From Tragulus kanchil (Eukaryota > Chordata > Mammalia > Artiodactyla > Tragulidae): a stretch of 64,000 nucleotides of DNA. Below, in pieces: positions 56,970 through 64,000 of the stretch; positions within the stretch are counted from its first letter, which is position 1; every line of letters begins with the position of its first letter. The stretch spans positions 88,123,501 through 88,187,500 of the forward strand of contig JAIOJX010000005.1 in NCBI GenBank assembly GCA_022376925.1, given 5' to 3'. The notes under the pieces were generated by a model. That model ran no database searches. It saw only the letters and a list, made by a program, of their open reading frames with translations, and had not been told where the DNA came from. Both the position numbers and the translations under genes were made by a program.

Positions 56970-57226
56970 TGTCTTTTATTGATTTTTTTAATCCATTTAT
57001 TTTCATTCATCTTTATTTTTTGGCCTGTGTGGACCTCCCATTGCAGTGGCCTCTCTCATTGCAGAGCACCTGCTCTGGGCACATGTGCTCCAGAGCGCTG
57101 GCTCGCAATTGGACACACAGGTCCAGCTGTTCTGTGGCACGTGGAATCTTTCTGGGCCAGAGATTGAACCAGTGAACCTTGCACTGCAAGGTGGACTCTC
57201 TACCCACTGGACCACCAGGGAAGCCT
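56970..57226 (-). mobile_element. Composite tRNA-Glu SINE in L1
   Basis: 'catttattttcattcatctt', 'tgcagagcacctgctctggg', 'ggaatctttctgggccagag' and 'ggaccaccagggaagcc' are present. The target duplication is unclear (agtgtctttt / ctgtgccttttt). Frames of 102, 88 and 76 codons here come from the SINE. Confidence 0.9.
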
Positions 57227-57947
57227 GTGCCTTTTTTTGTTTTTTTGAATTGAATTGTTTGTTTTTTCGATACTGAGTTGTATGAACTGTTCATATAATT
57301 TGGACATGAACCCTTTGTCACATCTTTTGCAGATAGTTTCTCCTGTGGGTTGTCTTTTCATTTTACTGATCATTTTTGCTGTGCAAAGTCTTTTAAGTTG
57401 TATTAGATCTCATTTATTTATTTTTACATTTATTTCTATTGCCTTAGGATACTGACCTAAGAAATTACTATGATGTCAGAGAATGTTTTGCCTATGTTCT
57501 TGTTTAGGAAATTTATAGCTTCATGTCTCACATTTAGATTTTTAAACCATTTTTATATATAGTGTGAGTGAATGTTCCAATTTCATTGTTTTACAAGTAG
57601 GTATCCAGCTTTTCCAGCACCATTTGTTGAAGAGACTGTCTTTTCACTATTGTGTATTCTTGCCTCCTTTACCGAAGATTAATGGACTATAGATGCATGG
57701 GTATATTTCTGGGTTCTCTGTTCTGTTCCATATATCTGTATCTTTTCTTTATGCTAATACCTATTTTCTTGCTTTGGTTACTATTGGTTTGTAGTATAGT
57801 CTGAAGTCTGGGAAGGTTTTACCTCCAGTTTTGTTCACTTTCTCCAGATTGCTTTGGCTGTACTGGATCTTGTGCTGTTTCCTAAAAATTTTAAGGTTTA
57901 TTCTAGTTCTGTGAAAAATGTCATGTGTATTTCGATAGTGTGTATGC

Positions 57948-58156
57948 TATTGCTTCAGTTGTGTCTACTAACTCTTTGTGATCCTATGGACTGTGGACCA
58001 CCAGGCTCCTCTGTCTGTGGGATTCTTTAGGCAAGAATACTGGAGTGGGTTGTCATGCCCTCCTCCAGGGAATCTTCCCAACTGAGGGATCAAATCCATG
58101 TCTTTTATGTCTCCTGCATTGGTGGGTAGGTTCTTTACCACTTGGGCCAACTGAGA
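57948..58156 (-). mobile_element. Bov-tA SINE in L1
   Basis: 'ctttgtgatcctatggactg', 'caggctcctctgtctgtggg', 'caggcaagaatactggagtg', 'gaatcttcccaactgaggga' and 'ccacttgggccaactgagaa' are present. The duplicate is at 59033-59241. Confidence 0.92.
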
Positions 58157-58651
58157 AAGGACTGCATTAAATCTGTAGATTGCTTTGGATATAATGGCCA
58201 TTTTAACAATAATAATTATTCCAGTCCAAGAGCATGGGATACCTTTCCATTTTTGGAATCATCTTCAGTTTCCTTTACTAATGTTTTATAGTTTTCAGCA
58301 CACAGATCTTTTACTTCCTTGGTTAAGTTTGTTCCTAGGTACTTAGAATGTGTTTTTTACTTTCTCTTTCTATATCTCATTATAAGTGTATAGAAATGCA
58401 CAGATTTCTTTATATTAAACTTGTACCATGCCAGTCCCTGCTGAATTAATTTATTCTAGTAGTTTTTTGTGGAGAATTTTGGGTCCTCAACATGGACCTC
58501 AATCATTTTAAAGCATCTTATCATAAACCCTACTTCTTTAAGTTATGTATGGAACTACAGTACATTTCCAGACTTCAGACTAAAATGTATTTTTAAAAGT
58601 TGCTGAACTAACCATTTTATTCCCACCCCCACTGCCCCAAAAACCCACACT

Positions 58652-59560
58652 AGTGAATGTTCCAATTTCATTGTTTTACAAGTAGGTATCCAGCTTTTCC
58701 AGCACCATTTGTTGAAGAGACTGTCTTTTCACTATTGTGTATTCTTGCCTCCTTTACCGAAGATTAATGGACTATAGATGCATGGGTATATTTCTGGGTT
58801 CTCTGTTCTGTTCCATATATCTGTATCTTTTCTTTATGCTAATACCTATTTTCTTGCTTTGGTTACTATTGGTTTGTAGTATAGTCTGAAGTCTGGGAAG
58901 GTTTTACCTCCAGTTTTGTTCACTTTCTCCAGATTGCTTTGGCTGTACTGGATCTTGTGCTGTTTCCTAAAAATTTTAAGGTTTATTCTAGTTCTGTGAA
59001 AAATGTCATGTGTATTTCGATAGTGTGTATGCTATTGCTTCAGTTGTGTCTACTAACTCTTTGTGATCCTATGGACTGTGGACCACCAGGCTCCTCTGTC
59101 TGTGGGATTCTTTAGGCAAGAATACTGGAGTGGGTTGTCATGCCCTCCTCCAGGGAATCTTCCCAACTGAGGGATCAAATCCATGTCTTTTATGTCTCCT
59201 GCATTGGTGGGTAGGTTCTTTACCACTTGGGCCAACTGAGAAAGGACTGCATTAAATCTGTAGATTGCTTTGGATATAATGGCCATTTTAACAATAATAA
59301 TTATTCCAGTCCAAGAGCATGGGATACCTTTCCATTTTTGGAATCATCTTCAGTTTCCTTTACTAATGTTTTATAGTTTTCAGCACACAGATCTTTTACT
59401 TCCTTGGTTAAGTTTGTTCCTAGGTACTTAGAATGTGTTTTTTACTTTCTCTTTCTATATCTCATTATAAGTGTATAGAAATGCACAGATTTCTTTATAT
59501 TAAACTTGTACCATGCCAGTCCCTGCTGAATTAATTTATTCTAGTAGTTTTTTGTGGAGA
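58652..59560 (-). mobile_element. Second copy of L1 inner segment with Bov-tA
   Basis: Produced by duplication Q; the Bov-tA is at 59033-59241. Not an independent L1 insertion. Confidence 0.9.
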
Positions 59561-59687
59561 ATTTTGGGTCCTCAACATGGACCTCAATCATTTTAAAGCA
59601 TCTTATCATAAACCCTACTTCTTTAAGTTATGTATGGAACTACAGTACATTTCCAGACTTCAGACTAAAATGTATTTTTAAAAGTTG

Positions 59688-60669
59688 ACTGCAACTAAAC
59701 CCAATCTTTGATTCCCACCCCCCACTGCCCACACACTGGTCATAAAATTGGGAAAATTGAAGGACTGTCCCTTTCTCTAAGTATAACTTTGAATGGCTAA
59801 TAATTTAAGATATTGATAAAGACCAAGATATGTGGAAAGTAACCTTGCTTGTATTAACAAGGCAGTCATTCTTTCCAAACTACAGAATTCAGTGACCATT
59901 TTTTTGTCCCATGGGTATTTCCTCTAGAATATGTTCTTTTATTTTACTTGAAATTCCACAGTGTGGATCTTTGTGGGGGGCTTTTGAGAAATTTCATGAT
60001 ACCTTTTTTTAAAATTGTACAGTAATAAACTTGCATTTATAATACAAGGTTAGAACAAAAATCAAATGGAGTAAAATGTGAATGATAACAACAATCCTAA
60101 AATGTATAGTGAACCCTTGATCAATTTTAAGCTCTAACAACTTCATATGGTGGTGGTAATTGGAGCATTCTCTAGAAAAGTACTAATATATCTCCTGTCA
60201 ATAATGTTGGGGCAACAAAAGAGGTATTAATACATCTCCAGTCAATGATGTGTTTAAGAGCTGCCGTCCTCTTGCTATAATGAGGCCACTGATAGAAATA
60301 GGAACGTGTTTAGTGGGGATTCTAAGCTCCAAGTTCCTCCAGGGAGTTGCCACATCTTATTCATGGAGGAATCCTTGGTCCTCAGTGCAGAGCATGGCCT
60401 ATGGAAATGCATTGTTATTGGTACTCATAATATTAATTTTTTCATTCATACATTTATGAGCTAATTCTAATCAATGTCACCAGAGATGAATTATGTATTA
60501 ATTATACTACTAGTTGAGAAAAGGGAAAGACTATTTGAGGGGCCAATAAACATACTTCTATTACTAAAAGAAAATCTCTAAGCATTAAAAGTTAAAAACA
60601 TTGTTTAAGGCTGGTTTCTCTTCACTGACTTTAGTGGATTATAATTATATTTCATAATTTCTGCTACTC
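59688..60669. other. Unassigned AT-rich DNA
   Basis: No gene or nameable repeat; the 69-codon frame 60250-60459 has no recognisable domain. Confidence 0.5.
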
Positions 60670-62773
60670 AATATTTTAGTGACTTTTTAAGCAAAGCAAA
60701 ACATTGATTTAGGCTGAAACAAGAATTCCTGTAATTCCCATCCACTCTGAACTCTCTATTAAGCACAATTAGATAATAATGTAGTGTGACCACTGCTGAT
60801 CTCTAGCTCCATTTACCCCCACATCAAGACTGTTCTCATGATTACAAATGTGTTCATTTGAAATCAGGAATGCTACAGAAATGTTAAAACTAACAGTCTT
60901 AAAGTTTACACATCATTAAAGTGACTTAACTTGATTTACTGACTCAAGTATTGCAGTTATCCTCAGCTAAATCCCTCAGTGGGGGATTTTGAAATGAGGC
61001 AAGCTAAAGAGCTGATTTAGAACTGGAATCCAAAGTGGGTGATGATTTTCTGGTTCTAATGTCCTTTCCATCCTCACTCCCACAGCCCTGCCTTCCTCTC
61101 TCCCTCCTGCCATTCCTTTCTTTTTTATTTTTCTTCTTTCTCTATTTCAGCTGAACTAGACTAAGCATTACTCTTACCAATAGACTGCACTGATTTCAAC
61201 ATTTGAGGAAATGAAAACAATATTTCTGGCTACTGCTCTTCTTAACACAGGGGTTGGGTATATAATGACAAACATTTCTAATGACAAACATTCTATGTTA
61301 AATGTTTATTAAATTACCTGTAAGCTTTAAATCTTAATTTTATGTACAAAGTTGAAACAATACAAGGAAAAATCAAAGGAATTTGATTATAAAGAGATAT
61401 TTCAATTTATGGAACGTCCTGGAAACTGGCCAGTGTTGTTTGTGTAAAAGTTTGTATTATTTGCTACTGTATTACCCAAGTGAATTTAAATGCATCAGTA
61501 ATTTTGATACCTGGATTGTTTTAAGGCTGTGTATTTTGGGAGTTCTCATTACATATAAAAGCACTCTGCAGTGTTCTTTGCTTAAGGAGTCCAACCTGTG
61601 TCTATAAACCTTTGCAAGTTTTTCTTGGTTCACCACAGGGGTCTGAAAGAAGTAAGCAGATGGGGTTGTTTTAAAATGAAAAGGAGGAAAAACCCATTCT
61701 GTCATAGTGACAATTCTATAATATTTTAGTGACTTTTTAAGCAAAGCAAAACATTGATTTAGGCTGAAACAAGAATTCCTGTAATTCCCATCCACTCTGA
61801 ACTCTCTATTAAGCACAATTAGATAATAATGTAGTGTGACCACTGCTGATCTCTAGCTCCATTTACCCCCACATCAAGACTGTTCTCATGATTACAAATG
61901 TGTTCATTTGAAATCAGGAATGCTACAGAAATGTTAAAACTAACAGTCTTAAAGTTTACACATCATTAAAGTGACTTAACTTGATTTACTGACTCAAGTA
62001 TTGCAGTTATCCTCAGCTAAATCCCTCAGTGGGGGATTTTGAAATGAGGCAAGCTAAAGAGCTGATTTAGAACTGGAATCCAAAGTGGGTGATGATTTTC
62101 TGGTTCTAATGTCCTTTCCATCCTCACTCCCACAGCCCTGCCTTCCTCTCTCCCTCCTGCCATTCCTTTCTTTTTTATTTTTCTTCTTTCTCTATTTCAG
62201 CTGAACTAGACTAAGCATTACTCTTACCAATAGACTGCACTGATTTCAACATTTGAGGAAATGAAAACAATATTTCTGGCTACTGCTCTTCTTAACACAG
62301 GGGTTGGGTATATAATGACAAACATTTCTAATGACAAACATTCTATGTTAAATGTTTATTAAATTACCTGTAAGCTTTAAATCTTAATTTTATGTACAAA
62401 GTTGAAACAATACAAGGAAAAATCAAAGGAATTTGATTATAAAGAGATATTTCAATTTATGGAACGTCCTGGAAACTGGCCAGTGTTGTTTGTGTAAAAG
62501 TTTGTATTATTTGCTACTGTATTACCCAAGTGAATTTAAATGCATCAGTAATTTTGATACCTGGATTGTTTTAAGGCTGTGTATTTTGGGAGTTCTCATT
62601 ACATATAAAAGCACTCTGCAGTGTTCTTTGCTTAAGGAGTCCAACCTGTGTCTATAAACCTTTGCAAGTTTTTCTTGGTTCACCACAGGGGTCTGAAAGA
62701 AGTAAGCAGATGGGGTTGTTTTAAAATGAAAAGGAGGAAAAACCCATTCTGTCATAGTGACAATTCTATAATA
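60670..62773. repeat. Tandem duplication R (60670-61722 / 61720-62773)
   Basis: The offset is 1050 with a clean joint at 'ctataata'. I noticed no differences. A pyrimidine-rich stretch ending 'ctctatttcag' near 61150 resembles a splice acceptor, but no coding exon follows. The minus-strand 123- and 166-codon frames cross the joint or a SINE. Confidence 0.95.
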
Positions 62774-62866
62774 CTTCTGAGGAACAATGTTAATGAGCAA
62801 TGCTAGCTTACAGAGTTGATCTGGTGTGTGTGTGTATGCTTTACATTTGCAAAGACATTTAAAAGC

Positions 62867-63026
62867 TGTGCCAGGTGGTGCAGCTGGTAAAGAACCTGCC
62901 TGCCATTGCAAGAGACATAAGAGATGTGGGTTTGATCGCTGGGTTGGGATGATCCCCTGGAGGAGAAGCCAGTGGGCTAGAGTCCATGGGATCCAGAAAG
63001 TGGGACATGACTGAGCACACATGCGG
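62867..63026 (+). mobile_element. Bov-tA SINE
   Basis: 'gtgccaggtggtgcagctgg', 'gcctgccattgcaagagaca', 'gggttgggatgatcccctgg' and 'gactgagcacacatgcgg' are present. It belongs to the subfamily whose head reads 'ggtgcag' and which ends 'gagcacac'. Confidence 0.9.
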
Positions 63027-63212
63027 TTAATGACTGTGCAGTAGTGACCTGCAAAATAGAAATATTGAAACCAATGTGTAAAGCAATGTTTCTCCCCTCA
63101 TTGCTGATTCTGGGGCAGCTTGACCTTCCAACATAGAATGAGGTATAAGTAATAGTCAGGAAATTCTGATTCACTGTTTTTTATCTCAATGTGTTTATGT
63201 TTGTTCTGTTTT

Positions 63213-63371
63213 TTTAGAATTAATTAATTTATGACTGTGTCAGGTCTTAGTTGTGTCACATGGACTTAGTTGCCCTGTGACACATGGAATTTAGTTTTCT
63301 GACCAGGGATCGAACCCATGTGCCCTTCATTGGAAGGCAGATTCTTAGCTACTGGACCACCAGAAAGTCCC
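63213..63371 (-). mobile_element. Older artiodactyl tRNA-Glu SINE
   Basis: A T-run, 'gactgtgtcaggtcttagtt', 'gaccagggatcgaacccatg' and 'ctactggaccaccagaaagt' are present. Confidence 0.88.
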
Positions 63372-64000
63372 ACGTTTGATCTTTGTTTGAAACCAAAGAA
63401 TGCTTCTTTCTCTTTCAAATCTTACTTATAACCCCAACATGAAAGCAGGTCAGCTGTGTTTAAAGTAGTGGTAAGAGCTTTGAACTCTGGCCCTTGAAGG
63501 TCTGTCATGTTTAAGAGTCCCTCTGAATTCTCTTCCAGAGGGTGGGGAATCTGTTCATCATTCATTCATTTAGAGTAAGACTCTGAAGGCCTTAGGTATA
63601 GTGTAGACATCTAGGAAGGCTTAACATTGTACCATCACTAATCAGCCATTCCTAACTTGATTCTCTATTGCTTGCCTGTAACTGGCAGAGCCCAGAGTGG
63701 CTGGCTAGAAGAGAAACAATGAGCTCTAATTTGGAGACAGGTGGAGGAGAAAAGTAAAATATGTTAGGTTCTGTCAGAGAGAACACGAAAAGGCTAACAC
63801 GATAGAAGGACATGAGAATTTGAGAAACAGTACAGTGGTTGTCTGCTAGAAAAAAAATACATAGGACAAAGGGAGGCAAGTACTTTGAAAAGAAAGATTA
63901 TTAAATAAGACTAGTAGCTGCCTTTACTTTTAGCCATTTCTTAAGCTTGCCAGCCTGGTATAGTTTTTGCTCCATTTGGTAAGAGAGTGTGTATAGTTAT
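63372..64000. other. Unassigned single-copy DNA
   Basis: No gene, nameable repeat or duplicate partner within the window. A 75-codon minus-strand frame (63652-63879) has no recognisable features. Any duplication starting here would need sequence beyond 64000 to be seen. Confidence 0.5.

Larger units (their letters stand above)
55051..58475 (-). mobile_element. L1 LINE 3' half (ORF2 end plus 3' UTR), duplicated and interrupted
   Basis: Plus-strand landmarks in order: 'cacagtgatttgttctgcag' and 'gttatattccactataaat' (3' UTR), 'ctagacccatccatcttgct', 'attgtaactagtgctactta', 'tctcattgtggttttgactt', 'gggttgtcttttcattttac', 'gttgaagagactgtcttttc' and 'gtctgaagtctgggaaggtt'. This matches the order of ruminant L1 in antisense. 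Many stops leave no ORF2 frame. Duplication P repeats its 3' end (second copy 56095-56496) and duplication Q its inner end. SINEs at 56970-57226 and 57948-58156 split it. L1 supplies reverse transcriptase for SINEs in most mammals; this copy cannot. Confidence 0.9.
57567..59687. repeat. Tandem duplication Q (57567-58602 / 58652-59687)
   Basis: The offset is 1085. The 49-base joint 58603-58651 is a garbled form of what follows 59687: both show 'ttcccacccc', 'cactgccc' and 'acacact' in that order. The joint therefore reads past the copy end with errors. Confidence 0.95.

Noticed and set aside
61110..61160. Splice acceptor and exon after 'ctctatttcag'
   Set aside because: No open frame or donor follows within a plausible exon length, and the motif lies in duplication R.
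62522..63022. 166-codon minus-strand frame
   Set aside because: It joins a Bov-tA translation to AT-rich duplicated DNA; the version in the other copy (61472-61843) has a different N-terminus because of the duplication joint.

Overview
The window is nuclear DNA from a ruminant artiodactyl. It contains BovB (RTE-type) LINE sequence on both strands, many Bov-tA SINEs (a tRNA-Glu-like head fused to a BovB-derived tail), older artiodactyl tRNA-Glu SINEs, a ruminant-type L1 3' half and scattered ancient MIR/L2/L1M remnants. It is AT-rich, and I find no convincing cellular exon, RNA gene, operon or CRISPR array. Almost every short open frame lies in a SINE, in L1/BovB antisense sequence or across a duplication junction. 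The two frames worth recording are a 111-codon frame inside an LTR (minus strand, 1621-1956, seen again at 2732-3067) and an unassigned 129-codon frame (minus strand, 48999-49388).

The dominant structure is unexpected. Eighteen separate stretches of about 1.04-1.16 kb each occur twice in immediate tandem, starting near 1245, 5121, 8016, 9905, 15213, 17383, 21632, 27919, 30030, 34895, 36654, 38565, 41713, 43788, 52280, 54385, 57567 and 60670. A nineteenth is implied at the left edge, because bases 1-17 equal 1088-1104. The copies are nearly identical and differ mainly in homopolymer length. The short stretch at many junctions is an error-ridden version of the true flanking sequence. Where duplications chain, the middle blocks are only about 1.7-2.2 kb and share roughly 1.1 kb with each neighbour, so some stretches occur three times. 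The simplest reading is a systematic assembly artefact: noisy long-read or short-contig pieces were joined without removing their overlaps. By my count about 19.7 kb of the 64 kb is redundant, so the real locus would be about 44 kb.

Layout: 18-125, BovB/Bov-A tail. 761-3508, an endogenous retroviral LTR on the minus strand, split by duplication A and by a SINE. 3670-4814, MIR, L2 and an old SINE. 5121-12031, duplications B, C and D with two SINEs at 7311-7877. 12032-15212, unassigned DNA with SINE and MIR remnants. 15213-19623, a SINE cluster and an old L1M-like remnant in duplications E and F. 21512-23796, a SINE and duplication G. 25443-25706, a SINE. 27919-32270, duplications H and I with a Bov-tA. 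34895-40778, duplications J, K and L with an ancient repeat and a 13-bp-arm hairpin. 41342-45941, a SINE, a BovB tail and a Bov-tA in duplications M and N. 46118-47672, a 1.5-kb antisense BovB with two nested SINE insertions. 50116-50992, nested SINEs. 52280-59687, duplications O, P and Q over an antisense L1 with nested SINEs. 60670-62773, duplication R. 62867-63371, two SINEs.

The most interesting biology is (i) the LTR, whose TATA box, splice donor about 50 nt downstream within R, downstream AATAAA, roughly 150-bp U5 and open frame in a long U3 resemble foamy-virus (spumavirus) organisation, and (ii) a composite tRNA-Glu SINE of about 250-310 bp with at least nine independent insertions here. 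Nesting shows it was active after the LTR, the BovB copy and a Bov-tA had already inserted. No genes work together here; the window reads as intergenic or intronic repeat-rich DNA.
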